NCBI GenBank assembly: GCA_032718475.1
Contig: JAUCBJ010004224.1
Location: forward strand, 62,001-126,000
Origin: Nemertoderma westbladi
Lineage: Eukaryota; Xenacoelomorpha; Nemertodermatida; Nemertodermatidae
Length of the DNA stretch: 64,000 nucleotides
Direction of reading: 5' to 3'
The translations under genes and the position numbers were made by a program. Below the pieces are notes generated by a model, which was given only the letters and a program-made list of their open reading frames with translations, had not been told where the DNA came from and did no database searches. How positions within the stretch are numbered: position 1 is the stretch's first letter; the number at the start of each line of letters is the position of its first letter. Positions 44,201 through 54,376 of this stretch are shown here, one piece after another.

Positions 44201-45228
44201 TAAGGTCAGTGAAAATGGTGGCTATAAAGAACTTCGCTACTACTCAAGCAGACCTTTATAATTGGGACGAGGATGAGAGCATCCAACATCTTAACATACC
44301 TCGATTCCAGACTGATTATCCTGGAGTGCAAATACTCATCGGCCAAAACGCGCATGAGGCGCTGGAGACATTAGAGAAACGGCCTGCTCAACCGCAGCCA
44401 CTACAGACCTATGCGGTAAGAACTAGAGTAGGTTGGTACCTTACTGGACCTTCCCGTAGAACGCTCAGGGAAAGACTGCTTCAAGATCGCGTCTGCCAGA
44501 TGAGTGAATGGGAAGATGATACTAGTGAGGGAGACGACCCAACTGAGGGAACACCACACTCCTCAGATAATGACAATCTTAGCTCCAATGTAGATCAATG
44601 GAGATATTGCCCCAAGAAGTTTAATCCAACGGACATCGCTTCCAGAGGAGCAACTCCTCAAGAACTGACAGATACTACAGACCGATTAGGTGAACCCGAC
44701 TTCCTGAGTAAGGAGAATGAATGGCCTCCCCATCTTACTCCGACTGAGATTATACCAGCCAAGGGAGCGGAGAAAGTCGAACCTGAAACCCGGACGTGTG
44801 GATCGGAGTTATTTGAACCCGGGATAGATCTGTCGGTATTACATGTTGCCAGGGACGACGCCGTGGATCTGGGCCTCCCCACCGCGAGTGGATCCTTCAT
44901 GAAGATCAGAGAGAGCGATTGGAGCTCTGGAACATCAGACGTCTCGCAGGGACTCTCACCTCTCCTGCAGAGAGCGACGGACCACTATAGCTCCTGGAAT
45001 CGGCTTTGTGACGCCGTCATATACTTTGAGCGATGTTTCTATCGTCACTATTCCAGGACGAAGAGGAAACCTGGAATTGTATTCAGGATGCAGCGACTCA
45101 ATCACCCAGTCGGTCGTTTGTGTTTATCGGAAGGGAATGGAGGACTCTCCGGAAACTGTGGAAGGCAAGATTCTCTTCCCACGACCACCTCCCTAATCCT
45201 TCAAACATCTAGGGACTCCATAACGTAA
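41215..45228 (+). CDS. Copy C Gag-protease protein fused to Pol remnants
   Basis: Starts MSDAKQNLSDSL, with the shared DAIDIYLSDYQRFLGD block, an Ala-rich helical stretch, DUF1759-type core (MARTEARQ), zinc cluster (CVLCDGPHRLNAC ... CAKCGAKHHILLH) and protease (LLDSGSTGTFIDKELAED). After HSSDNDNL, RT and most of RNase H are missing, and the frame joins the end of RNase H (DQWRYCPKKFNPTDIASRG). A second deletion removes almost all of integrase, joining HYSRT to KRKPGIVF near 45060. Both joins keep the frame, so 1,337 codons are open. It should be able to make Gag and protease but not RT or integrase. Confidence 0.9.
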   Translation: MSDAKQNLSDSLLDTTESEVTAEKPHKRDAIDIYLSDYQRFLGDDELRRRLEGLNPNSEGAKFVLDAIDAEMLAANRAEVDERIRIVREWEQQLKKKQIEDRKTAAIAAAKAKAAAAMAVAEAEQRASEEKAQLELENLQEAHDYLNKQITASDMQLISRTTSKRQGFTSSDEGDTTDPEGRRNKSRYNGRRRALHRQKLPDLPTAVRRQLASVDLSNPEPSDPIRVERLPTIVDEPEIIGPVLEITPSVIDTPVLPEATYKFPLHSTKLPVPRRTAQETVQVLDPERNIPNLSPVVPRLPATTLADPVSAVDWVDERRRGMDILLGEMKENQRLSSQQVRELEGTVQHLKGTVRESKLELQEVQQNIALERDKLVNLQKGITPPPVTMCQPVRSEVLHAQGVEPTRIYTASEVETPIVNPIKGNYRPVDNDIPYRTDHNPRNLYTDNSILNSTMAQESFTRQMARTEARQAVKVGEIVKFNGDEMKWLPFNEYYKDNIQNSVLSNGEKLRFLIECLEGPPKSMALKFIGHPDGLRQVWDTLNIRYGNRNDIAGYLYAKLMAPRKFLSSGIIEFSDEIQEICRQLDWLGKSHEYQNSMVVRALASALPKGGVGTRWDKKVLYMMEQQRRDPTMTDLMSFLDREVKLQLLRQSREKTLENKVSEKPVSRRRVTPVCYTDDGESQTSQGEDSEKDTDRPYYVNKMPKEQVSKSKSRPNDRREPVQKTPPTSPKGIQVRKPEERTSVHHIAQVKVSNIKPKCVLCDGPHRLNACDKFLRKSLEDRREVMWDKRLCYNCLRRGHQRRTCNSDARCAKCGAKHHILLHTEFERNSPSQVSESELHVQFSDVNDTDQSEMEGFYTDEFSDQNESCYLINTTAVYRALVHEKDTDSDLTLTTSDQQPSWKAPTSNIGIREFPVVQVRVHGPKRSYVVNALLDSGSTGTFIDKELAEDIFAGQPKFQTKLNMSGIMQVWKSTITADYYVGALSTPQDELGEHSIRSVKMVAIKNFATTQADLYNWDEDESIQHLNIPRFQTDYPGVQILIGQNAHEALETLEKRPAQPQPLQTYAVRTRVGWYLTGPSRRTLRERLLQDRVCQMSEWEDDTSEGDDPTEGTPHSSDNDNLSSNVDQWRYCPKKFNPTDIASRGATPQELTDTTDRLGEPDFLSKENEWPPHLTPTEIIPAKGAEKVEPETRTCGSELFEPGIDLSVLHVARDDAVDLGLPTASGSFMKIRESDWSSGTSDVSQGLSPLLQRATDHYSSWNRLCDAVIYFERCFYRHYSRTKRKPGIVFRMQRLNHPVGRLCLSEGNGGLSGNCGRQDSLPTTTSLILQTSRDSIT

Positions 45229-46879
45229 CAACATATGGAGTGGGTGTGTGACTCTATTATTTTATATTATTTTATTATTTTTATATTTATGTATGTATTA
45301 CTATGTAATTTTATTATAATCGTTTTATTTAATTTAGTAGAATATTATTTAGCGATTATTTTGTAGAATAGTGCAATATATTCGTGTTTATTACGTACGT
45401 AATTACTTATATTATATTTAGTGCGACGGCGAGAAATAATTATTTTTCTCTTTCCTTACTGCTCCGTATTCTATTATAAATACGTAACTACAGTAAGATG
45501 AAATGTCTGTACTTATTAAAGTACAATAAAGCCACTACTATATTTAGTATTATTGGTAGGCAGAGTATTAGGAATGCAAAGTTCAGATCCTCGTGTCTCG
45601 GCTAAACCAAGCTCTGGGTAGACCTTGGAAACGACTTGCCTCTTCACACTGACATTGCTTCGTGCGATATTGCTCTCATACCGTATATTAAATAATACAT
45701 ATAGTAGCGTGATGTCCCTTTAACAGTAGCGTATAACGCAAAATAAATCTGTTAAACCCTTTGACCATCTGTAATTCTAGTCGATTAAGATATCGCGGCA
45801 CCCACCGATATACTTGAAAGACAAATTCTAGAATCAGTGGTTAACGTCCCCAGACAAGTTCTGGAATAAATCGGTGCCCATCTCAAATATTAATTATTTA
45901 ATATTTGCAAATCTAATACGTCAAAATCTGTAAAATTCAGATCCTTCAACAATTCTAGTCAATTAAGATATCGTAGCATTTACCGATATTCTTAAAAAGA
46001 CAATTGTCATAGAATTAAGGATCTTGTGTCCCCAGACATGTTCTGGAATCCAAATATGTCCATTTAATTATCAAATAATAAAATTTCAGGGAATCAATTT
46101 AAATTCATGCCTTTTAATGAATTTAATAAATTGCCATTTTTACGCAATTTATAAAGTTCCCAAAATTCCATTAATTAATAGATCAAGGGAGCGGAGATTT
46201 ATCTTATCATGCGTATGAGTGTGTGAAAGTCTCCCAAACATAGTCAATAGCCGATAAAATTCATAAAGTCATGTATAAAACAGAACATTGACTATTAAAG
46301 AATTACTATTAAATAACATCCCAGATCTGTATGCATTGGAATCACCCTAATTCTACCGCTAGCTTTGCATAATGTCACCATAGCAACAACCACGCTAGAA
46401 TTAGAATTGAGTTAAAAGAACAATAGAAAGCTTGTCCCATTGAATAGCATAGGGAATAAATAGTGCACTGATAGTATCCAAGGATACATAATAATACAGT
46501 GACATTCTGGAAGGCATTGACTAACGGACAAGTGACCCGAGTGTGTGTAATTTGTGACAAGTTGTGTGTGTGGTATTTGTGAGTTTATAGGTGAATGTTA
46601 CTGCTAAGGTGTGTTTACAGTAGCTAGTCGCAATCGTAAAAGTAACCTAACTCTCCAAGGAAACCTGAAGTACATCTAAGCCTTTGGGACGGACAGTTGA
46701 GTGACTTGTGCCGGTTGTCGTTGTCGTTGTGCGGCTACGTCGTTGGCGAAAGTACAGCGGCGACGACACATCGGCGCTGAGGATCTCGTACTGTCCGGGG
46801 GTTGATTGAAGTAGGCAGCGACGCCCGCTCGCCTAAATGTGGACTCATTATAATATGGATAAACTCATATATAGCAGAT
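45229..46879 (+). other. pol-to-accessory intergenic region, copy C
   Basis: Homologous to the regions in copies A and B. Module 1 (outer ATTCTAG/CTAGAAT pair, inner hairpin, CCAGACAAGTTCTGG) lies near 45774-45865. Module 2 lies near 45953-46044, with its right outer arm changed to ATAGAAT. A GC-rich patch (GTACTGTCCGGGGG) precedes the accessory start. Confidence 0.7.
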
Positions 46880-48165
46880 ATGACGGAGTTGATAGAAGAT
46901 GGTCTTGGTATCGGGGAGCGATATACTCTACTTTTACAAGCGCTTGTTGATAGCTTAATACGCGGCGACGTTAGTCCAACTGCTGCGGAGGACGATGGTC
47001 GTTATATCGAACCGCCAATGTCCCAAGAGCAGCTCACGCGTGAGTTGGACTATAGAAAATTCGCTGCTCGATATACGCGGCGTAATGGTATGTATATGGG
47101 CTTCTTAACTACTGGTCATCCTATCGATTTACACAATACGGACTATGTCGACTATATATCCTGCCCAGCGGAGTCGGAACCATAAACGGAAATTCGAATG
47201 CGAAAATTCTATTCGAAATCGACTCGAAAGAAAAGACACTTAAGAAACAAATGGACGCGGTAACTCCAACGTATATTTGGAATTCTTGATAGAAGCATTG
47301 TAACAACAAATAAATATCACCCGCGTTTACCCTACCAGACGTGCGTCTTTGGTATTATTACGATAAATGCCCTAGACCCAACTAATAAACGGAAAGACAT
47401 AAACATCCACGTAAACCGAAACTTGTTGATGTATCACCTATGCTCACTCGGCTCGAACGATCCTGGAGTAAACCTACGATCAGAGTCCCGGAATACTCGG
47501 TCAAACCTCCTCATTCCTTAGTTGGACCTCAGACCTGCGATCTTGGTGGTGTCGCGGATCATCGCGGACTGTATTCACTGTTCAAAGATCTAGTGCTACC
47601 CTAACAATTAATCGGTAACACTCCGGCAGTGATTTCTAGCTAGCCGCCCATCTTACCTAGCCAGATTGTGACGCGGACACCTAATATCACTATCCAACCG
47701 TATGGTCGTCCACGTTTAACGCGATACAACCCCTCATCACGGTGAAGGAGAGCGTTGTACGAAACGAGTTAAACGCTATTTTATAAAGATCAAAAAGGAA
47801 ACCTGCGTTTGTTCAGATAAACGTAAGTTATACCAGTGAGTCCAATCGATAAACGAATTGGCCTTATCTCAATTCGATTGGGAAATCCAGAATCTCTAAG
47901 AAGTTATCGAACTTGGACGATCCTATTTTCTGCGAGAGTTTTTGGATGAACGTATCCAGCTACGAGCGGAGGAAAATCAGCTCGAGGAGAAGCATATCGA
48001 AACGGCAGATACCTCGACCACAATCCTACACCTTCTGATGCAATCATATTGCACCCTTCATCCAGGAGTTATGGCCCTCCTAGTAAAGTGGCTTCCCCCA
48101 AAGAGAAAAAGACTCTTGCTAGCCTCAAAAAACTGCGTAAACGCCGTCTGCGTAAGAAAGACTAA
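46880..48165 (+). pseudogene. Copy C accessory frame, decayed and internally deleted
   Basis: Opens at ATG 46880 (MTELIEDGLGIGERYTLLLQ) and is open to 47185. After that homology to copy A continues with many stops and shifts (for example a TAA-containing stretch at 47300-47800). Near 48000 the EENQLEEKHIE region is joined directly to the basic C-terminus (KKTLASLKKLRKRRLRKKD in another frame), so all of segment 3 and most of segment 4 are gone, a deletion of nearly 3 kb relative to copy A. Non-functional. Confidence 0.75.
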
Positions 48166-48235
48166 CTGTTTAGAGTATCTTTATGTTTTAGAAACTGTGA
48201 TTTTTATATTTTATAGACTGAAAATCCCATTTTCT

Positions 48236-48243
48236 GGGAGCGG
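48236..48243 (+). promoter_or_regulatory. Polypurine tract before the 3' LTR, copy C
   Basis: GGGAGCGG directly precedes the LTR start TGTAAAAG and is preserved in the same place in copy A (plus 13728-13735, reverse complement). It is the likely plus-strand primer. It is short for a PPT. Confidence 0.6.
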
Positions 48244-49489
48244 TGTAAAAGCCTTTGCTGAATTGCCCCGTTATTTTTATTATCTTTTACATTAAAATAC
48301 TCTGTAGTTGATTTGGTGGGTGTGGGAGACCGTATTATTGCTGTATCGGTGTTTTTAGAGGATCTAAGACCTATTTCCTCCGTATGTGTACTGTGAAAGG
48401 CATATTTTATGATTCTATGGCAATTCGTGACGCAAAGGGGTGATAGCTACTCTTGAACAGTAGTTACTATGACTACGGTTAACAGCTGACATTCATACGT
48501 GTTGATTTCCTTTGTTCTACGGCGTCTCTCAGTTCAGTCAGCCAATGAGAGCGTTTTTGTGGCTCCTTGTACAGAAAATTTCCGAGAAATGACGCAATGC
48601 CTATGTGCAGTGTTTACATTCAGTCTTGAGCCAAAGAAAGAACGGCTTGGAAGCATTTTTGTGCTGTACTGCTTTTTAGTCGTACACTAGTAGGTTTAAT
48701 TATAAAGGGCATATATCCTTTAACTGCAATTTAACGCATCTAATGACTACTGATAACTTATCATACATCCTGACTGCTGAAACATTGCAAACTCATAACA
48801 ATCAGTGTTCAGTTGTTGTGTTATACTGCTATTTACTGTCATTTCTTCATAATATGGTTGATGAATTATTATATTTGGAATAACGATAAACAACCCCGAA
48901 ACCCAATGTTCTTGATATACCGAAGGTAAGAGAGAAGGGTTACAGATAAACGATTGTGACTTATGTTAAAGTGGTTTGAAGTGAATCTAATGTTATTTGA
49001 TAGACCCTACATGAGTCAGCCTGTGTTCCTTTTATATGTGACTAAAATCAGTGAAGATTGTCAGATTAGTGTGCAGTATTGTGCAGCATTGTGTATGAGT
49101 GAGTCTGTTAAAGAAGCAATTCCTAAAGAATGCGCCATATATGTGAATTATAATTAAGCCATATCGTTGTGAGTAGTTTAAGTCATAACTCTGTTTATAT
49201 AGGTAAAGCGCCACGTCCTAAGGGAACTGTTAATATTCCCGAAGGTAAATAATATTGTCAGAGATTATATAATACTGTCCGTCGAATAATACATTAGGCT
49301 TACATAGCAATAAAATTAAACCGTCGAACCCAATCTCCCGGGAATATCCAGCGGGTGAATGGTCGCGCACGGATTGGTTTCGACTAGTGTAGTGAATCAA
49401 ATACTTGTCATAGACTAAAAAGCGATTTATTATCTAAAAGACATTCTAATTTGGCGGGTTAAACTGCCAAAGGTCTGAAAGCGCGAACA
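48244..49489 (+). repeat. 3' LTR of copy C
   Basis: Same ends and content as 37679-38927, followed by the target duplication CGGGC (49490-49494). Differences from the 5' LTR amount to a few percent by eye, so the insertion is not brand new. Confidence 0.95.
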
Positions 49490-49494
49490 CGGGC

Positions 49495-49694
49495 GGAATA
49501 GTATTAAAAGGAAAAATATCATTGTAACAGAATAAACAGTAAATATGAGATAAATTCAATAATGGAGTAGTAATATTAGAACCGCATTGCTGGTGGTAAG
49601 AATTCTTACAGATATCGCATACTATTTTCCTATCTTTTTTATTAAATTTTGAAAAGCAGAAATGGCAGGATGTACGAGGGTCATTGACTGGCAT
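49495..49694 (-). pseudogene. LINE-4 ORF2 N-terminus: PHD-like finger
   Basis: Starts MPVNDPRTSCHFCFSKFNKK and shows CDICKNSYHQQCGS and YCLFCYNDIFPF, a C4HC3-like PHD pattern. The reading runs to the copy C insertion point and resumes at 37678. The start is the first Met before the finger, about 180 bp after the ORF1 stop. Confidence 0.85.
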
Positions 49695-49876
49695 AAAATA
49701 TATTTTGGAATTTAATATAAAATAATGGCAAAGGCAATGTCAAAATAAAATCCCAATAGTTCGAAGTACTGCACTGTACTACTGTGTACTAAAAAATTTC
49801 AGATAACCTACACGGAACCGGTACCGAGTTTGCATGGTAATTTGAGGTTTATTAGGCGAGCAGGCGAAGATTTAGG

Positions 49877-50662
49877 TTAGTCGCAGTTGCTGGTGGTAGA
49901 AAGAATGGACTCATTGATAAGATTTGTAGAATCATTAACTCCTACGGTGACGTTCATCTTGGTTCCGGCAACTCTCCCTCGAATATCATCAATATCAGAA
50001 GAGGATCGAATAGTGCGTGTCGAATCGTCAGGTTTTATTTTACAGAGGATAGAACCATTGCGAGAGAATGCTGAGTGAATCAACTTTGATTTCTTGAGTT
50101 GTTTTAGAGAACGTAGGAGACCGGATCGACGCGCTGTGAGATGCTCAGTTAAGTATACATTATTGGGGAGTTTTTCTTTCATCTTAATAACCGATAGACG
50201 TTTTTCTCGGGAAATGAATCTTACGATAAGGGGGCGCGATCGAGCTGCTGACGATCTGGTATCAGCAAATCTACCAACAGATCTTGGTGGCGGCATTCGG
50301 TGCATTATATCTATGTCGGAGGGGGAAATACCAGCAGATTTAAGAGCGATATCCACTGCAGCTTTATCGTTAGAAATCCCATGAAAGAGAAGGTTGTAAT
50401 TTTTCGAATATTGTTCCGAGTTCTCATTATCGTCCTGCAGCTTTTCCAGATGGTGATAGAGCGTTGTAATATCATTAGATATAGTATCACAACGTTTATT
50501 TAGAATAACAACTTTCGATGCCTCACTTTTGATTGCGGCAATATCAGATTTAATCGCAACGATGTCGGTGGATAGCATTTTGATTAATTCGTAAAGATCG
50601 TCCGTCGTTATTTGGCTATCTGCGTCAGGTGCATTTTGACTGGGTTTGCGACGAGTTGGCAT
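49877..50662 (-). CDS. LINE-4 ORF1: coiled-coil/RRM-like RNA-binding protein
   Basis: A 261-residue intact frame with a coiled coil at about residues 20-85 (IKMLSTDIVAIKSDIAAIKS), then HGISND ... IMHRMPPPR ... RPLIVRFISREKRLSVI ... LTEHLTARRSGLL, the same block order as LINE-2 ORF1 but strongly diverged. Expected to coat LINE RNA. Bases 50663-50831 are the 5' UTR, which includes CGGTACCGGTAGGTA. Confidence 0.82.
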   Translation of the reverse strand: MPTRRKPSQNAPDADSQITTDDLYELIKMLSTDIVAIKSDIAAIKSEASKVVILNKRCDTISNDITTLYHHLEKLQDDNENSEQYSKNYNLLFHGISNDKAAVDIALKSAGISPSDIDIMHRMPPPRSVGRFADTRSSAARSRPLIVRFISREKRLSVIKMKEKLPNNVYLTEHLTARRSGLLRSLKQLKKSKLIHSAFSRNGSILCKIKPDDSTRTIRSSSDIDDIRGRVAGTKMNVTVGVNDSTNLINESILSTTSNCD

Positions 50663-50831
50663 GATGATTATGATGTGAATGTAGATTATATAGGGGTAAA
50701 TGCCGGTTTATATTACTATGTTATAGTTATTGAATATGCCTGCATGAGTCTGATAGTTTACAGCAAGCAGTACAGCGGTACCGGTAGGTAATTAATACAG
50801 TTATCCTGACATGGTACGGTAGGTAGGCCAT

Positions 50832-53549
50832 CCTATCGGTAGAAGAAGAAAGAGCCAAGCAGATACAGGAAACAACTACGCGTTTTCTTAAAGATCAAGG
50901 TAGATATGAGATTGGTCTGCCTTTCCGACGGCGAGAACCCAATTTTATAAACAACCGACCCTTGGCGGAGAAGAGAATTGTGCAACTACATCGACGCCTT
51001 ACGGCAAAGGCTTCAGCTAAGGAGATGTACAAGACCCAGTTGAAGAAATTCATTGACAAGGGATATGCGGAGCGAGTACCGGAAGAAAGACCTATAACTG
51101 AGAGAACGTACTATCTAACACATCATTACGTTCCCAAACCCGGTAAACCCAACGAAGTCCGGGTAGTATTTGACGGCTCCGCCCTCTCCATGGGCCAATC
51201 TCTTAATTCCAAGTTGTTGCCGGGACCCAACTTACTACAATCCTTGTTGGGAATACTCTTAAGATTACGACAATATTCAATCGCTTTCGCCTCCGATATA
51301 GAAGGCATGTTCTTACAAACTAGGGCGCTGGATAGAGATCGAGACAGCCTACGATTTCTGTGGTGGCCTGAAGGAGACCTCAACCAGAAACCGGTGGAGT
51401 ACTGGATGACCATCCAGGCTTTTGGGATCATCTCGAGTCCTTCAAACGCCTGCTCAGTAGCTGCTGATGACAACCGGGACGCCTTCTCCAAAGAGGTTAT
51501 CGACAACATCAAACGGGATATATACATGGACGACAATTTAAAGTCCCTCCCATCGGTGGAAGAAGCCATTGATGTCGCCAAAGGAACGGTAGAGTGCTTG
51601 AAAAGAGGTGGATTTCGATTAACTAAATTCACCAGCAACTCCCGTGAATTTCTGGAATCGATCCCGGTAGGAGACCGAGGAGTTAAAGATCTAGACTTAA
51701 TCAAGGACGATCTTCCAGAAACCAAGACGCTTGGTTTGAAATGGGACACAGAGAGAGATATCCTGTTTTTCCAGCTAAAACAGCGAGATAATCCAATTCG
51801 GACTAAACGGATTTGTCTAAGTATCCTGAGCACTTATTTCGATCCATTGGGATTTATTAGCCCAGTTATATTGATTGCTCGGAATTTAGTACAACAAATG
51901 TGGCTTGAAAACCACTCATGGGATGATCCACTTAAGGGAGAACTATTAAAGAAATGGATGAAATGGGAAGATTCTCTACCATCCATCGAGAACTTTATAA
52001 TTTCCCGTTCATATTTTGGTCATGTTCTCCCCACGTATTCCTATCAACTCCACGTGTTTGGAGACGCCAGCGATATGGGAATAGGTATAGTAGCCTACCT
52101 GAGAGTTGAAACTCCGGATGGAATTAAGGTCGCCTTGGTTACCTCTAAGGCCTTGATTAACAACAAGTTGAAAGTTCCTTGAGTGGAGTTAAAAGCGGCT
52201 CTATACGCTACAGCCATCGGCCGGAATGTAACAGAACAGATCAACTATCCACTGGAGAAAACTGTCTATTGGACCGATGCTTTACTCGTGTTGGAGTATC
52301 TAACTAATGAAGTCTGTCAGTTCAGCGTCTTCGTTACCAACAGAGTAGCCATTATACTTAGTCGCACGAAGATAGATCAATGGACACATTGCCCCGGGAC
52401 GATTAATCCAGCCGACATCGCCTCCAGGGGAGCAACTCCACAAGAACTGATAGATACTCCAGACTGGTTAGGTGGACCCGACTTCCTAAGCAAGGAAGAG
52501 GATGAATGGCCTCCTCATCTTACTACGGCGGAGATTAGACAAGCCAAGGGAGCGGAGAAAGTCAAACCTAAAACCCGAGCGAGTAAATCGAAGTTATTTA
52601 AACCCGTGATAGATCTGTCTGTACTATACATTTCCGGAGACGACGCTTTGGATCCACAATCCCCGGCCACAAATAAGTCTGTTGTGGAAATCAGAGAGAG
52701 AGATTGGAAATCTGGAACACTTCACCTCTCCAAGGACTTTCACCTCTCCTGCAGAGAGCGATATATCACTATAGTTCCTGGAATCGGCTCTGTAAGGCCG
52801 TTACATATTTAAAGCGATGTATTCATCATCACTACTCCAGGACGAAGACCACTAGTGATACCGCTCCACTGACATCTGCGCAGGTCCATGTTGTTAAAGA
52901 TCTTCCCAAATACAAAATATCGGACAGATTTCTGAAGGAGAGAATCAGTTACCAGGAGCATGAAGAAACCAATAAGCAGATACTGAGACTCCTGCAATGC
53001 TATGAGGATTCCGATAAGTATTTCCTGTTGTTGAGAAATCCACAGATACGCTTAAGGGATCGTTTCTCTAGCACAATGATAGATGGGTTAATACGTGTTG
53101 GAGGAAGACTAACTAATGCTCCATTATCCTTTGACACTAAGTTTCCCATACTCATTAGAAATCTTGAAATACAAATCAAGATGATTGTAGATGTTCACAG
53201 TAAGCTTTATCATGCTGGTAGAGAACGAGTTCTTAGCGAAATTCGAACTCGTTATTATTTTCATAAACCCCGTAGAGCTCTGAACCAAGTTCTTAGGAAC
53301 TGCATACCCTGTAGGAAAGCATTCAGTAGGCCTTTAACACAGCGAGAGGCAGAATTACCTAGGGAACGAGTAAGCTTCTATGAACCACCCTTTACTAATA
53401 CCGGTGTGGATTTATTTGGCCCTATTGAAGTATACCGTGCTAGGACTATAGTCAAGAGATGGTGTGTCATCTTTGTCTGTATGACTTGTAGAGCTATCCA
53501 TCTCGATATGGTGAACGATTTATCTACCAATAGCTTCATATTGAGCTAG
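50832..53549 (+). pseudogene. Copy B RT, RNase H and integrase N-part
   Basis: Continues gag-pol after LINE-4. RT motifs: VVFDGSALSMGQSLN, SDIEGMFLQT, YMDD in IYMDDNLKS (about 51524). A TGA at about 52180 replaces an Arg codon. RNase H shows FGDASDMGIG and YWTDALLVLEY. A frameshift lies near 52730. Integrase begins with the H2C2 finger (YHAGRERVLSEIRTRYY ... NCIPCRKAF) and VDLFGPIEV. Confidence 0.92.
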
Positions 53550-54376
53550 TAACACGATGAGATCTGATAAGGGAACGAACTTCATTGGTGCCAACAACGA
53601 AATCAGGGCTTACGTCAAAGATTGGAACCAAAGACAGGTGGACGATCAGCTAAAAGTAACAGCGTCTAGCTGGACCTTCAATGCCGCCGACGCCCCTTGG
53701 TGGGAAGGAAGTTGGGAGAGATTAATCAGGAGCGTGAAGACCGCATTTCACTTTATAGTGCCGTGCCGCGCGTATCTCACCGACGAACTTTTGCAGACGT
53801 TAATGGGGAAATCGCCGCCTATCTCAACGAGAGACCGCTTATGCCAGTCTCATCGAGTCCCGATTCCCTGGAAGCGCTAACACCCGCGCACTTCCTACTG
53901 AAGAAACCTGTAGCCATGCTCCCACGATCGGAAATCACGGACGGGGACGAATACTGCCGACAAACTTGGCAACTTATGCAGTTGTTATCCCGTCGTTTCG
54001 CTGACCATTTCGAAAAACATTATCTGCCTACGTTACAACTTTGAACCAAGTGGTTTGCGCAGCAAGGAAACGTCAGCGCCGGAGACATGGTCCTTATTGT
54101 GGATTCAGATCTTCCACGTAGCGGTGGCAGACAGGTCATATCATCGAGACTCATATCTCAGATGACGGTTTAGTGAGATCGGTAGAACTCGTCGTCATGC
54201 GACGTAACTTTAAGAAACCGGGAATTGTCTTCGAGATGCAGCAGCTCAATCGCCCAGTCGGTCGTTTATGTTTACTGGAAAGAGACAGAGAACTCTCCAG
54301 AAACTATGGAAGGCAAGATACTCTTCCCACGACCACCTCCCTAATCCAACAAACATCTAGGGACTCCCCAACGTAA
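53550..54376 (+). pseudogene. Copy B integrase C-part, frameshifted
   Basis: Beside the stop at 53547 there is a 29-nt deletion relative to copy A (between FILS and RSDKGTNF). The integrase core then continues (RSDKGTNFIGANNEIRAY), followed by further frame changes near 53700 and 53870, the DUF5641-like end (SRRFADHFEKHYLPTLQL) and a TGA at about 54042. The last piece (54173-54376) ends QQTSRDSPT as in copy A. Confidence 0.85.

Larger units (their letters stand above)
37679..49489 (+). mobile_element. BEL/Pao element copy C: complete LTR-to-LTR, internally deleted
   Basis: An 11.8-kb plus-strand element with LTRs of 1,249 and 1,246 bp and a 5-bp target duplication CGGGC (37674-37678 and 49490-49494) inside LINE-4. 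Order: 5' LTR, 2.3-kb repeat-rich leader (38928-41214), one intact 1,337-codon ORF (41215-45228), the structured intergenic region (45229-46879), a decayed accessory frame (46880-48165), a purine-rich tract, 3' LTR. It has lost RT, most of RNase H and nearly all of integrase, so it must have been mobilised in trans. Confidence 0.93.
33232..50831 (-). mobile_element. LINE-4: full-length two-ORF CR1/L2-like element, split by copy C
   Basis: Minus-strand LINE inserted in the pol of copy B, with CCTATC on both sides (33226-33231 and 50832-50837). It contains ORF1 (50662-49877) and ORF2 with PHD-like finger, endonuclease and RT. The 3' end (left) has a GAACCCT/AGGGTTC hairpin and a TTGA-type tetranucleotide tail (33232-33247). 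ORF2 is interrupted by copy C (37679-49489) and by a second insertion (about 35884-36871), but the LINE reading continues across both. It is the best preserved LINE in the window. Confidence 0.9.

Noticed and set aside
44560-45070. The two deletions in copy C as removed introns
   Set aside because: Compared with copy B, the sequence at the joins lacks GT...AG borders; short-homology deletion or RT template switching fits better.
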